From: Thereva unica
Taxonomy: Eukaryota; Arthropoda; Insecta; Diptera; Therevidae
Direction: 5' to 3'
DNA: 64,000 nt
Assembly: GCA_949987705.1 (NCBI GenBank)
Contig: OX465281.1
Coordinates: 166,918,516-166,982,515, forward strand
Shown: positions 10,147 through 22,143 of the stretch, one piece after another
Layout: every line of letters starts with the position of its first letter
Numbering within the stretch: the stretch's first letter is position 1
Notes under the pieces: generated by a model
The model's input: the letters and a program-made list of their open reading frames with translations, nothing else
The model's database searches: none
Told to the model about the DNA's origin: nothing
Position numbers and translations under genes: made by a program

Positions 10147-11191
10147 AGTTCCTTCTAGTCTATGTTCTTAACTCGGTTATGTCTGTTAGTCACTTGTTGA
10201 CTTCACCTTTATTCTTATTCGGCAATTTTGTTTTCTTCTTCCTTTTGGAAGGTTTCTCACTCCGAGTTAGTTTTGCTTCCTATTCTATAGTCTTTCCATT
10301 TGTAAGACCGAGATTTTAGTCCTTTTTTCTGTGGCATCGGCCATCGAGAGAGAGACCGGTAACGGACTTCCTTCATTATTTATCTCCACTCTCTGTCCAA
10401 GTCCATCCGGTTATACGAATATGGGTTTTGGTACCTGCCGCGGTATCATCTCCCCTACAGCTGTTTCTTTTCTGCTTAGCCTCAACGGCCTATAACTCTT
10501 ATTTCATTTTCTCTGAACGTATGGTTCAGAAACTTCTTTTTGCGGCAGCTTCCAATTTCTTTTACCTTGCTCGTTCATGTGAGTTGGTCTGATCCTAGTA
10601 CCAAGCGCCTTCGCTTGCTAGTGCGACAACTCTTGTGGGGCAATCAGTGAGGGGCCTTTTGCTTGTCTGGCTGCATGTGGCTGATGTTCACATGGCTTGC
10701 GCGGAGGTATCACCAGCTGGTTGTCTCTTCCATGGACGAGGCAATATCGCTCATTTTTCTTTGTCTTCCTTTCTCTTTAGCATGGCCAAGTTAATGGGGA
10801 GGCGCTCGGCTTGCATAGATCCTGGTAACAGGCAGTATACTGCCTGCCAGCGCGGTAAGTCGGCCGTCCTTCCATTAATGCGGTCCCGTATGGATTCTCT
10901 GATTGAACAGCCTTCCGGAATTTCAGTCGTGTCGTCGTCGGTACTGATCCGTCGTGGCTGCCAATTAGGGATCATTAGTAACCAATGGAAGCTTCTATTC
11001 TGAATCTCTTCTTATCTTCGTCCCAGTCATGCGAGTTGCTGCGAGCGGGGATGGATGCTGAAAAATGTAGAGTCGGTCGAGGGGAATGGTGCTTGCCACT
11101 CTTCTCGGGTGACTCAAAGCTGGTAAGTACTGAAAGTGTTGGGAGGTGTGCGACCTCTCCGCTGGGAACCATGCTCTTGTTTGTCTACTTC

Positions 11192-11357
11192 AAAGTGAGT
11201 AGCCCTAAGAAGGCATCTCGCCGGCTTCACCGGTTAACTGATAGGGTGCCGTTAATCCGCTTAGGTGGCTAAATTGCTTCTCTGGCGGTGGTACACCTCC
11301 TTGTTTTTCCTTGGTCATCTTAAGTCAAGGTTTCATGTCTGCAGTGGTTGCTAGACC
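11192..11357 (+). repeat. Internal structured module, copy 1
   Basis: Contains AAGGCATCTCGCCGGCTTCA followed by CCGGTTAACTGATAGGGTGCC, then CCGCTTAGGTGGC. GGCATC can pair with GGGTGCC around a CCGG/CCGG inner stem, suggesting a folded RNA. It is directly adjacent to copy 2. Confidence 0.6.
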
Positions 11358-11540
11358 AAAGTGAGTAGCCCTAAGAAGGCATCTCGCCGGCTTCACCGGT
11401 TAACTGATAGGGTGCCTTAAGCCGCTTAGTCTCTCCTCGCGGTGGCACACCTCTTTGTTCTTCCTTGGTCGTCTGGGGCCAGGGCTTCACAGGTTTATAT
11501 ATTTGTTTGTAATGGGGCTGCCAGACCAGCTCCCCCCCTT
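11358..11540 (+). repeat. Internal structured module, copy 2
   Basis: Tandem repeat of copy 1. The first ~58 bp are identical; the second half diverges (CGCGGTGGCACACCTC, GTCTGGGGCCAGGGCTT). Confidence 0.6.
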
Positions 11541-13261
11541 TTTGAGGCAAGGTCCTTTCATTGTTTTGATATCCTGGTTAGAGAAATTTTCGCAGGCGAA
11601 GGTGCCTGCTGCAGTGCCTTAGCCTCTAATCTCTTTTGTTTCTTCTCATTTTTCATAGTAGTTCCTTGAGAACATTTCAATCAATAGTTCATTTGTTTGC
11701 AGCAGTCTCTGCTTTTGATCTTGTTCCCGTCAGTCTGTTTCGCTGTCTGGCTAACAAGCGTAGCGCTTGGCACTGCGCGAGTCAGTCCTGACCATGGAAC
11801 TTCCCTTTTGGTTATTCATTTTTAGTATGGTTTGATGGACGCCTTGTCATTGAGTCTGCTCTCGTCTGGGTTGCAGGCGTGATATCGCCTGACCTTGCGA
11901 CAGGCTCGGTGACAAGGTCAAGTGTAGTGTGTTTCGGTGGGGTCTGGTTGCAAGTGGCTGATGTTCACTTGGCCAGATCGTTGGTTGCCTGGTGGCGTTT
12001 GTGTTTGTCCCGAAGTTCCATCAGATCCCGTTCAGTCGTAGTCCTTCTGTCGTCTTCCCTGCCTGGTCTGGGCAGTGTTGCTGACCCGCAGTGGAGCGGC
12101 AGTCCGGCTGCCAATACCTAACAGAGACTACACCTTTTCTCTTAACTCCTTTATATGCCGTTCTAAGCGAAAATTCTCTTCCCTGAGGTGGACCATTTAT
12201 GTCTCGCGTGATTAATTCGTATATTTTTTTGCAGTGTTGCACCACCTTTTAATACTATGAATTCTAATTTTCATTTATCTTTTTACAAAAAAAAAAACCT
12301 TTTCAATTATTCGTAATTTCCTAAATACTTTGGATAACGGAATTTCTTTTTCTTTTATGTAGCCTGAAGTTTATCACTTACTATCAGAATTAATTCGATT
12401 CTATTTTCTTAATGAAGAACATTTATTTAATTATTTAATCCCCTAAATACTTTGGTTAAGAGAACTTTTTGGTTGACTTGGCCTGAAGCCTATCTTTATT
12501 TGATTAATACCTTGTTGTCTGGAAATGTTTTGGTTACCTATTTTTCACTGTTGTCTTTTTCTTATCTTTTCCCATTCACTTATACTTATAAAATTTTGTT
12601 TGTTTGTTCATCGCTTACTCCTGTCCACTTAAGTAATATATACTTGTGAAGATTACTCCTTGCTTGTTTTCTTCATTTTTTTCAGAACTACGCAATCATT
12701 GAATTTTATCTACTACCTTAACTACTAGCTTTCTCCATCATGTTTTCTATTAACTCCTTTTGGCATTCACTACTTCTTTCTATTTCCTCGTTGCAACTTC
12801 CCTCGTTCCTTGCTCGGGATTTGCCTCAACTTAATTAATAGATCAAAATCAATTAATTATCTTTTTCAGACTCAGCTTTCATAAGCTCTAGCCACACCTC
12901 CTGGTCGGTTGAATCCCACTTTTGAAAATTTTAATAAATTATACGCCTGCTTAACTTCGTCACTAAAGCCAATAAAATAATTTAGAACTGCACAAACTCC
13001 GAAATTCCTTCAATGCTTTGCATGCTCAGTTTTTAAGATCAAAGTTTTTGCCTTTTTCTATCCATATATATATGCAATTTTTACAAAAAAATCTTTTCTC
13101 CTTGTAACGTCTCACCTTCCTTTCCGTTACAGAACTCCCTTTAACTCATTTGAAATCAATTCACTCCAACTTTTTCCGGATTTAGCCTTCATGAACTCGT
13201 CACTTTTCTTAGTTCGGTATAGTACTTCAGGATCTCAGTGAGATATTCGGAAGCCTCACCC

Positions 13262-13440
13262 GAGTCGCCCTAATAAGGCATCTCGCCGGCTTCACCGGTC
13301 AACTGACAGGGATGCCGCTAATCCGCTTAGGTAGCTTCCCTGGCGGTGGCACTCCTCTTTTGTTTTCCTTGACCGTCTGGGGTCAAGGCTTGAGTTCGCG
13401 TCCAGCCGGAGTTGCCAGACCAACTCCCCGAGACACGGTC
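13262..13440 (+). repeat. Internal structured module, copy 3
   Basis: A more diverged copy, 1.7 kb downstream. It keeps AAGGCATCTCGCCGGCTTCA and the 3' box GTCTGGGGTCAAGGCTT...GCCAGACCAACTCCC. Stem partners GGCATC and GGGATGCC are kept with a changed base. Confidence 0.6.
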
Positions 13441-14182
13441 CTCTCGGTCATCCAATTCGCACCAGCCTGTTCGCGTGGATGCTGGCCTTTCCTACTGCTT
13501 CCTTCGGGTCGAGTAGTCCGGACAGGTGAGGTTATGGGTAAGATGCGGCCTGTGACCTCCGAAAGTGGTGACGTCCTACTGCATAGCCCGTCCTTTTCCA
13601 GTTTCATTCTCCCCTAGGCCAGAGTAGATTTTCATGGACGGGAGGAGGCTATTGGTCATTAGGTTCAGGGCCGCGATGATGACGCTGAATCCGTGAGCCT
13701 GTAGTCTACTCGCGTGGGATGATTTAGGGTTGATTGATCGTATGGACAGGTGTTACCTAGTCCCTCGATGACGAATCCCTAGATCATACCTCCCATGGAA
13801 ATCAAACGCGCGCAGAGGGTACCCTATGGACCACGTCATTTTTATACAATAGCCAAAATCTATGTCACTTTTCACCCTTCCCTCACTAACACCCTCCAAA
13901 TTATTTGAATGGATCAAGGCACTCCGACCAATATTTTTTGCACTAGTTGTCATGAACTCTCGTCATATTTTCCTACTTCATAGAGAGCATCTCAGGGTCG
14001 TGGGTCGAGCCACACGTTTTTGGTCACCAGCCTTCCAACAGACGAAAATCTTTTGCCCGGCAACTCAGTCGGAAGCATGAGACTCTTCATCTCAGGGTCA
14101 TGGGTCGAGCCACACGTCTAAAGGCCTCCTCGTCTTTCGGCTCCTCTCTCCCTTCTCTTCGTTCGGTCTAGAGTATCCGCGT

Positions 14183-16649
14183 TGTAACGGTCGGCAATGT
14201 CCGAAGGCGCAAGTCAAATAAATCTCTCACGAAAAAAATTAATCATCCTAAATTGCCGTTGCTAAGCAATGTTTTATTAAAGAATTCCTTTTTTAAAGAA
14301 TCCCTCTATTCGTGCCTTTTGGCCCATTCATTTCCCCTATTTTTGGTTCATCTCTTTTTTTCTAATAATTATCCACCAATTTGTTGCCCACGCAACATTT
14401 TTCCCCATGGACGCTCCGGACGGCGTCTAATAACTTAGCCAATCAGGTCGCGACACCTGGATCCCACCACAAAAAATCGTTTCACAAAAATTATTTGGTA
14501 TGGGTGGAACAGGAAAACGAATAATCCATTCCCTCATTCCATTATAATTATTCATAATTCCTCTTTTGGGCAATCGCAATTTGACCGAATAAAAGACGGT
14601 GGCAATAAGGAATTGCTCCATGTAAACACGATTTTTGGTGAAGAAACTGTGGTGGGAGGAAAAAGCTTGAGCTGCTGGCGTCGGTCTTTCATTCATTAAG
14701 TAGGCAGCAGGCATGAGAGTCGGGTCTCGAAAAGAAAAAAACGCGGTTGTGGAGTTGTGACGTGCACTGCGGGTCTTCTTTTTTTGGAATTATTCGAGTT
14801 CAGTTGGGGTTTTCCGTGGAATTATTCAGCGAATCCGCCACCATTTAGTAAATGCCGAAAAAATAAGTGCAACTGATTTGCCAGAAGCGAATTTTCTCTT
14901 ATCGTTGTTTGGGTAGGCCGAAGGTGCTCATGGTGCTCGTTCTCGGTTGACCTCAAGTGTTTTATTTCTGGTTCTGTGAATCCTCAATTCTGTAGTACAA
15001 AAAGAGCAAAGTGTGGATTTGAACAATAATGAAAAAGAAAAAAAGAAAGAAAAATGGCGGAGGCAGGACACTTTGCCGTTGGCTTTAGTGAAGACTTTTG
15101 CGAGAAAGAAAAGATAGAAAAAGGTTTTTTTCATTTAAATAATTAGTAATTTGAAAAAAAAAATTTAATTAAAAGTTGATAACATTGCCGAAAGTTTAAT
15201 AATTAGCAATTAATCTTGAAGTATGAGGGAAGCTCAGTACATATCCTTAATACGAAGAGGAAATCGACCAGGGTTTGCTTTTTTTGAATGACAGAAGGAA
15301 AAGAAAGGTAATGGAATTGATGTATTTTTTTTAACTAGCCTTGTTTAGTAAAATGCCTTAATAAAAAAAAATGTATATATATACGAATATGTAATCACAA
15401 AAATCTTAAGTGGTACTATGTATATTTGACAAAGAAAGTTAAACTAAAATCCTTTTTGGATATGTTCAATTAATTGAATTTAATAATTTATTCAAAATAT
15501 GTATATATATAAGACAGAGAATAATAAAAGGAAAATATAAAAGAAAAGGAAAGGAAAGAAAAAAAAAGAATTTATTTATGTTTGAAGAAAGAGGCATAAT
15601 TGAGTTAAGTTTTGTTATTATTATTTCATATCAGTAGAAATTGTTGTACTTATGCGTGAGTAATAGAATCTCATAACCTGGAATTCGAGTTAAGTTTAAT
15701 TTTTTTGTAATATCAAGTTGTTTTGTTATACCCACTGAAGTGTGGTCCAGTTTTTACGGATATTTAAATGTATTAAATCGATTGAAATGAGATTTGTGGT
15801 TGCCTAATTCTAATCTGCGCAGATAGTTAGACGAAGAAGGTGTATAGAGCCTGAAAAAGTAAGAAAAAAGAAAAATTTGATAAGTATCTTGTAAGATATC
15901 CTAAATATTAATTAAGATAAGAAAAACAATGTAAGCAAATATAATAAATACGTTGGAATAATAATTGTGAAGAAAAGAGATAAGAAAGGCGAAACAAAAA
16001 GAATGGCAAATTTGAGGATAGGAATAAAAATTTTTGGCAGAAAAAATAACTAAATAATCTTCTTTTCTTTCTCGGCATGGAATTGTGTGGTTGTTTTGTT
16101 GCTTGTCCTACTTTTTTTAAAATTACCTAAACATGTAGGCGGTAGGTAGACGAAAGGACGTGGTGACCGGTGGGGAGGCTGGGTGCCTCACGTACCAGAT
16201 GTAAGTACTTTTATATTTAAGATTTTTTTTCAGCATTCTACCCCGATCGCGTCCGACCGCATGACTGCGACCCCGAATCCCCTTTAGCCCTCTCGATGGC
16301 CCCGGACAGGTCCCATATCGCCCCCTTTTGATTTTTATTTGGTTCTTAGTGGCACGTAAAGTTTAGTTTGTTTAAACTGTCGCCCCTTCCTTGTCTCCGT
16401 GCACCACGAACCCCCCCCATCCGGCGAGCTAGTTAGAGCACCGCTAGACGTGCCCAACCAGGTGTAGTGGAGGCAAAACAAGTTTTCCTCGGCGATATCC
16501 CTTTCTTTGGACCTCGTCCAGCCACACTTTCGGTCATTAGTGACCCCTTCCCTTTCCTTTTTTTTGTAATTATGTTTGCGGCCCCTTGTGGCAATGAGAC
16601 TCTTCAGTCCTTCTTCGAGCATAAGCTCAAACAATCCTCGACAGTTACA
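14183..16649 (+). repeat. LARD-like element 3' LTR (2467 bp)
   Basis: Near-identical to 7662-10125 and ends GACAGTTACA, immediately followed by the AGAT target duplication and the resumed copia-1 frame. Confidence 0.9.
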
Positions 16650-17163
16650 AGATCGCCATTTAAAAATGATGTTTTAACATCGAAGTGTTGAATGCGTAGA
16701 CCATATGTTGCAGCGTAACCAATCATCAAACGAATTATCTTCAATGCTGCGACCGGACTATATGTTTCTGAATAATCAATTCCACTTTGTTGATTGAAAC
16801 CCCTAGCGACCAATCTAGCTTTCTTTCTTCCGTCGTTCTTGATAACATACACCCACCTTGATGTAATTGCACCTTTAAATTCTGGTTTTTCTTTCAGTAC
16901 CCATGTTTCATTTTCTAACAATGCTTCCATCTCCTCTTCCATGGCTTCACACCAACCTTTGTCTTTTGTTGCCTCCTCGAAACGAATATATTCCGAAAAT
17001 GCCAAAAACGAACATGAATAATCTTCAAACTTCCTTGGTTTTGTTGTTCTTGTGTATCGTCTCTTACTAGGTCTTGTTCTTCCTGATAATTTTCTTGTTG
17101 ATTTTCTTCTGCATCTTTTTGTTGATTAATTTGTTGACAATCTTTTCTTTGAAAAACTTGTAC
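16650..17163 (-). pseudogene. copia-1 pol: RT N-terminal segment
   Basis: The minus strand encodes the start of copia RT: a Gln/Glu/Asn-rich linker, then FEEATKDKGWCEAMEEEMEA, LLENETWVLKEKPEF, SRWVYVIKNDG, KARLVARGFNQQSGIDYSET and QHFDVKTSFLNGDL. The catalytic V/FDVKTAFL box carries S for A. NGDL joins in frame to KEEIYM at 7661 across the LARD-like insertion. One frameshift separates the linker (to ~17000) from the RT block. The 7-bp CTTGTAC at 17157-17163 is the duplication for the next element to the right. Confidence 0.88.
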
Positions 17164-18259
17164 CAGAGATAACATAATACTCCGTATAAAGATGCGACAG
17201 CTAGAACAAAAAAGCCGAACGCTTTATGCCTCGGCAGGCCTCTGAGATTGCCTCCCCCTTAGCAACATGCAACATATTCGAGTGTCTAGCTACACAAGGA
17301 GGCGAACGTGGTCATGGTCCGCAGCACAAGAGATGCGGTGAGTTTGTGGATAAGGAAGCTAGAATTTTAGGGGGGCAAGGAAAGGAACTGACAACAGAAT
17401 GTTTCTCGCAACATCTTTCTTTCTTTCTCATCTTTCAAACGTTTGCCTCTAGCTCTACATTGAAGGATTTCCCTGATGCTTTGTATTTTAACTATTTCTT
17501 AGAACATTCCGTGTATTTTTTTAATGACTGTCTGAGATCCACTATCAATTTCACTTGATTTCAAATTCTTGGTGAGAGGGTTTGCGATATTTTTAAAATA
17601 GGTGATTAGTTGAGGTTTTGGTTATTTTTTTTATTTTCTGGTATTTCGGTATTGGCTAACTCGATTGATTTTAGAATCGAATTTAGGTAATTATTCTTTG
17701 TTTTATTTTATTCAAAATCTGGGACAAGTGGTTTTTATAAATGCTTGTAAAGTTAACTCCCCGCTCACAATCTGCTCAAAACAATTCGATCGTAATTGTT
17801 TTGGTAAAAATAAATTAAAAATAGGTTCAATACCTTTATAGGCTTCATGTCCAGTCAATTTTCAGGAAAAACGTATGACAGAAGGAATTCATTCTCGGAC
17901 TTGCAATTACAGGATTTATCCATTTTAGAGTCCCCTTATCAACAATTAAATATTGAGCTCGTAAATATATACTGCAAACAATGGAAGGTGAAAAACAATT
18001 TCTTTATATTTGTTCTTCTGGTGGAAACTAAAAAAAATAAGTTTTCAAATTTTTGGACTTCCATTTTCTTAGTTATAAATTTTCAAAAAGTCGAAAATCT
18101 TAAAATTTTAACAAATTTTGAAATCTTTAAATTGATCTAGTTCAAAAACTATTTGACATAGAAAGCTGAAAGTAGCACCAATTTCTTCTGCTTCAATAAG
18201 GCTTTAATACGTGATATACAATATAGTATTATTAGTAAGAACGAAACTTTTGTTTTTGG
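17164..18259 (+). repeat. Left inverted arm of the 4.98-kb element
   Basis: Matches 21046-22143 in reverse complement with only a few mismatches (for example near 17173, 17224 and 17263). A 97-codon ORF and a 110-codon ORF occur in both arms with no known motif; I treat them as incidental. Confidence 0.85.
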
Positions 18260-18933
18260 AATATCTCAAAATAATATTTCTCCAAATTTTTGAAAAAATT
18301 ATATTTTGTACATACAATCTTAACGTACATATAATGCCAAAATTTAGGATAGGACGACATTGGGATCATATAGAAATAAATGTTTTTAGGTACTCAATGA
18401 ACGCAATATAAAAAACATTTGCCAAAAACATAGCCATTTACTAATTTGGGTATGGCGAATGGAAATACATGGAAATAAAGTCAACCCTCTAACTTGATCG
18501 AAAACTACCCCCAGGACAACTCTTATTACTAAATTTTAGGGTTTCACACTTGCACTCCAAAAAATTTTTGTTTATGGGCTATTTATAAACTATGAGAAAT
18601 TCTTGAGACCAAAATCAACCCTATCGGTGAAGCGGAAACCACCCCCACAGCAACCCCTAACCTTAAATTATTTTCTTTACGCCCAAAATGAAGGTTCACC
18701 ACGCCAATTTTTAAAGTACATACACTAGGGCTTATACAAAAACCGACTTATAGGTACATATACAACTTTATCCATTATTATAGTCTCCCTCAATAGTGGT
18801 ACATTCATTCCAAAGCTTCTTTAACATTTCTATGTCGTTCTTATAGAACGATTTGATCAACCTCCTCATTGGAGCCATATTTCTTGCCGGCGACCATCTT
18901 TCTTTTTTAATTTCAGAACAGGTAATGTTCGCT

Positions 18934-19170
18934 TTAGGCTAAATTTGCATAAGTCGGTGTACGTAGAAGCAATTCGAAGTACAACTTGGGCGATTTTGCC
19001 TTTGTGGTACGGTGCATTAACTTGGTGAAGGGGCACTTGTTTTTCTTTGCTGTTTTCTTCGCGATTTCGTCGTTAGTTATGTAATATTCACTATGGACCC
19101 CTTTCCTTTTCAAAATAGTCGAAGCACTTCCCAAAATAAGCGTCTGTCCCAATTTTTCATGTTTTGTCAC
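18934..19170 (-). CDS. Unrecognised 78-codon ORF inside the 4.98-kb element
   Basis: A short basic ORF (KHEKLGQTLILGSAST..., AKKTAKKNKCPFTKLMHRTT). It starts just upstream of the LINE fragment on the opposite strand. I recognise no family. It could be a remnant of the element's original gene or chance; coding status is doubtful. Confidence 0.2.
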   Translation of the reverse strand: MTKHEKLGQTLILGSASTILKRKGVHSEYYITNDEIAKKTAKKNKCPFTKLMHRTTKAKSPKLYFELLLRTPTYANLA

Positions 19171-19179
19171 TTTGGACGG

Positions 19180-20260
19180 CTTTCCTGGCAGATGTCTACT
19201 TAGTTGATGGCCAATTCAACGGTTGGCTTCCCCGCCAAATCTGAACCCCACCCTATCTCTTCGGGGGTCCCCCAAGGATCGATTTTATTACCGGCCCTAT
19301 TTCTTATCTTTATAAATAACCTACTTTCGATCCCCTCCAACCCACTTCTCAGCTTTGCTGGCGACGGTACCCTACGTTACTCTTACAGCTACGATAGAAG
19401 ACAGACTCATGCCAGATCTGTCTTGATGATCGTGAATTAATGTTCAATTCTATTAATAACGACATTAATCTCATTCTAGAGTGGGGAAAAAAGAATCGTG
19501 TCGAATTCAACTCCACCAAAACTAAGTACTGTCTTATTTCGAAACAAAAAGCTCAACACTTCACCATCCTTAACAGTGGATGACATTAAACTAATGGCCG
19601 ACCCATCCCTACACATCTTAGGCGTGACATTAGCCAAAGACTTGCGATAGAATGACCACATATTTCAATTCGCCAAACAAGGATCCCAGTGCTTGGGATT
19701 TCTTAAGAGGTGCAAGTTCCTCCTCCAGCCATCGGCTCGTGCTGTTATTTATAAATCCTACATTCGGCCTCTTCTCGAATACAACTCCCTCGTTTGGGGC
19801 GGCGATTCAATAACCACCTTGGTATGGTTAGATAAAGAGCAAAAAAGCGCACTTAAATTAATTGATGACGACACCGCCTGCTCCACCATCGACCCCTTGA
19901 GCCACTGTAGGAATGTAGCAGCACTGACAAAATTTTATCGCTACTATTATAGCGACTGCTCCTCCGAAATAAACGCTCTCCTGCCTCCACGGCAATCTTA
20001 TAACCACAACACTTGATTAGCCCACTCGTCTCATTCCTTCTACCTTCAACTCCCCCTTTCACGCACTCAACAAGATATGAATTCGTTTGTAAATAGAACA
20101 ACTCGACTGTGGAATAATCTCTCGCAGCCAGTATTTCCGAGATCATACAACATCCAAGAGTTCAAACGCAGGGTTCATCGTCCTCTTCTCCAAAACCCCT
20201 TCGAACCCTCATAACCCTTAACCTATTCCCCCCCCCCGTACTAAGCTTGTGCTAGACATT
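19180..20260 (+). mobile_element. Degenerate LINE fragment (RT and C-terminal part)
   Basis: RT motif SSGVPQGSILLPALFLIFIN is followed by a mutated catalytic box (SFAGDGTLRYSY, where FADD is expected). Further on are EWGKKNRVEFNSTKTKYCLI, IYKSYIRPLLEYNSLVWGG and LSHCRNVAALTKFYRYYYSD, typical of Jockey/CR1-like insect LINE tails. Several frameshifts and stops make it non-functional. It lies in the spacer between the two inverted arms. Confidence 0.75.
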
Positions 20261-21045
20261 GCACCATGACGATAAACGACATGACGCACTGGTAGTACAA
20301 AGGGTGATTCCTGAGCTTAGCACTGCCATAAAAAAACAATTCTATGGATATGACAGTAGTGGGGCCATCTATATGATGAACTTATTAAGTGTTGTAATAG
20401 ATACACACATATGTCTTAATTTTCTTCTTCGTTACTTATTCTAACATCTCATCTTCTATAGATTATATAAGTTTGATAATATCTGTTCGGATAACTCAAT
20501 GTAGCTGTCAGAAGAGTGCAATGTATAAATTTGAAACCGTTTTGTTTTTACTGGAAACCCCGAATTTCGAATTACAAAATTTTCTTGTAAAAACCGGTTT
20601 TTAAAAACTGACAAACCCTAACATACACCTATTAGATTAAAAATAAATTTTGGAAACGATACCTCTGCTCTCGGGCATCGGAAATCACCCGCACCATTAG
20701 CGGTGAGAGCTAAATTATTTAATTGAAGTTTAGGTATAAAATTAAATAATTTAGTTTTCATCCCCTAGAGGTGGGGTGGCTTCTACCTGAGGGATAGGCA
20801 TGTTTTAGAAACCATGTCTTATATGAAATATACATTATGTTCTTGTTCATTAAAAATTGGCAGTGAAACCTTTATTTTGGACATAAGAAAATAATTTAAC
20901 TTCAGCAGTGGCTGTAGGGGTGGGATCCGCGGGTCTGACAGGGTTGACTTTGGGCCACAAATAGAGCAAGTGTGAAACCCTAAAATTTAGTAATAAGGGT
21001 TGTCTTGAGGATAGTTTTCGATCAAGTTATTATTCCAAAAGATAG

Positions 21046-22143
21046 TCCAAAAACAAAAGTTTCGTTCTTACTAATAATACTATATTGTATATCACGTATT
21101 AAAGCCTTATTGAAGCAGAAGAAATTGGTGCTACTTTCAGCTTTCTATGTCAAATAGTTTTTGAACTAGATCAATTTAAAGATTTCAAAATTTGTTAAAA
21201 TTTTAAGATTTTCGACTTTTTGAAAATTTATAACTAAGAAAATGGAAGTCCAAAAATTTGAAAACTTATTTTTTTTAGTTTCCACCAGAAGAACAAATAT
21301 AAAGAAATTGTTTTTCACCTTCCATTGTTTGCAGTATATATTTACGAGCTCAATATTTAATTGTTGATAAGGGGACTCTAAAATGGATAAATCCTGTAAT
21401 TGCAAGTCCGAGAATGAATTCCTTCTGTCATACGTTTTTCCTGAAAATTGACTGGACATGAAGCCTATAAAGGTATTGAACCTATTTTTAATTTATTTTT
21501 ACCAAAACAATTACGATCGAATTGTTTTGAGCAGATTGTGAGCGGGGAGTTAACTTTACAAGCATTTATAAAAACCACTTGTCCCAGATTTTGAATAAAA
21601 TAAAACAAAGAATAATTACCTAAATTCGATTCTAAAATCAATCGAGTTAGCCAATACCGAAATACCAGAAAATAAAAAAAAGTAACCAAAACCTCAACTA
21701 ATCACCTATTTTAAAAATATCGCAAACCCTCTCACCAAGAATTTGAAATCAAGTGAAATTGATAGTGGATCTCAGACAGTCATTAAAAAAATACACGGAA
21801 TGTTCTAAGAAATAGTTAAAATACAAAGCATCAGGGAAATCCTTCAATGTAGAGCTAGAGGCAAACGTTTGAAAGATGAGAAAGAAAGAAAGATGTTGCG
21901 AGAAACATTCTGTTGTCAGTTCCTTTCCTTGCCCCCCTAAAATTCTAGCTTCCTTATCCACAAACTCACCGCATCTCTTGTGCTGCGGACCATGACCACG
22001 TTCGCCTCCTTGTGTAGCTAGACACTCGAATATGTTGCATGTTGCTAAGGGGGGGGCAATCTCAGAGGCCTGCCGAGGCAAAAAGCGTTCGGCTTTTTTG
22101 TTCTAGCTGTCGCATCTTTATACCGAGTATTATGTTATCTCTG
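21046..22143 (-). repeat. Right inverted arm of the 4.98-kb element
   Basis: Reverse complement of 17164-18259, ending ATGTTATCTCTG before the CTTGTAC duplication. Confidence 0.85.

Larger units (their letters stand above)
10147..14182 (+). other. Non-coding internal domain of LARD-like element
   Basis: About 4 kb without an ORF above ~120 codons and without any gag, protease, RT or integrase motif in either strand. It is GC-richer than the LTRs over much of its length and contains diverged internal duplications: a ~170-bp module three times (separate entries), TGGCTGATGTTCAC near 10678 and 11956, TGGCTGCCAAT near 10956 and 12107, and GGGTCGAGCCACACG at 14001 and 14102. The short ORFs look incidental. 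Confidence 0.75.
7662..16649 (+). mobile_element. Non-coding LTR element with giant LTRs (LARD-like), 8988 bp
   Basis: Two near-identical ~2.46-kb LTRs (TGTAACGG...TTACA) flank about 4.06 kb without any recognisable gag or pol. The 5' LTR is followed after three bases by a good primer-binding site. The 4-bp duplication AGAT (7658-7661 and 16650-16653) proves integrase-type insertion into copia-1 RT. I count roughly ten differences between the LTRs, so the insertion is young. It fits the definition of a large retrotransposon derivative: non-autonomous and mobilised in trans. No purine tract is obvious before the 3' LTR, which is preceded by pyrimidine-rich sequence. Confidence 0.85.
17164..22143. 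mobile_element. 4.98-kb element with ~1.1-kb terminal inverted repeats
   Basis: Ends are CAGAGATAACATAATACTC and its reverse complement, flanked by a perfect 7-bp duplication CTTGTAC (17157-17163, 22144-22150). The arms are almost identical over ~1.1 kb; partial inverted homology continues inside (18481-18570 with 20938-21030). The interior has a LINE fragment and no identifiable transposase. The CA-start would suit hAT or P-type elements, but the 7-bp duplication does not settle the superfamily. It is a DNA transposon or foldback-type element, probably non-autonomous, inserted in copia-1 between integrase and RT. Confidence 0.8.

Noticed and set aside
16604..16650. Continuation of the copia RT ORF leftwards past NGDL
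   Set aside because: It reads into the LARD-like 3' LTR by chance; the true continuation is at 7661.
17847..18140. 97-codon ORF present twice (also 21166-21459), suggesting a conserved gene
   Set aside because: The two copies lie in the inverted arms; low-complexity, no domain, duplicated only because the arms are.
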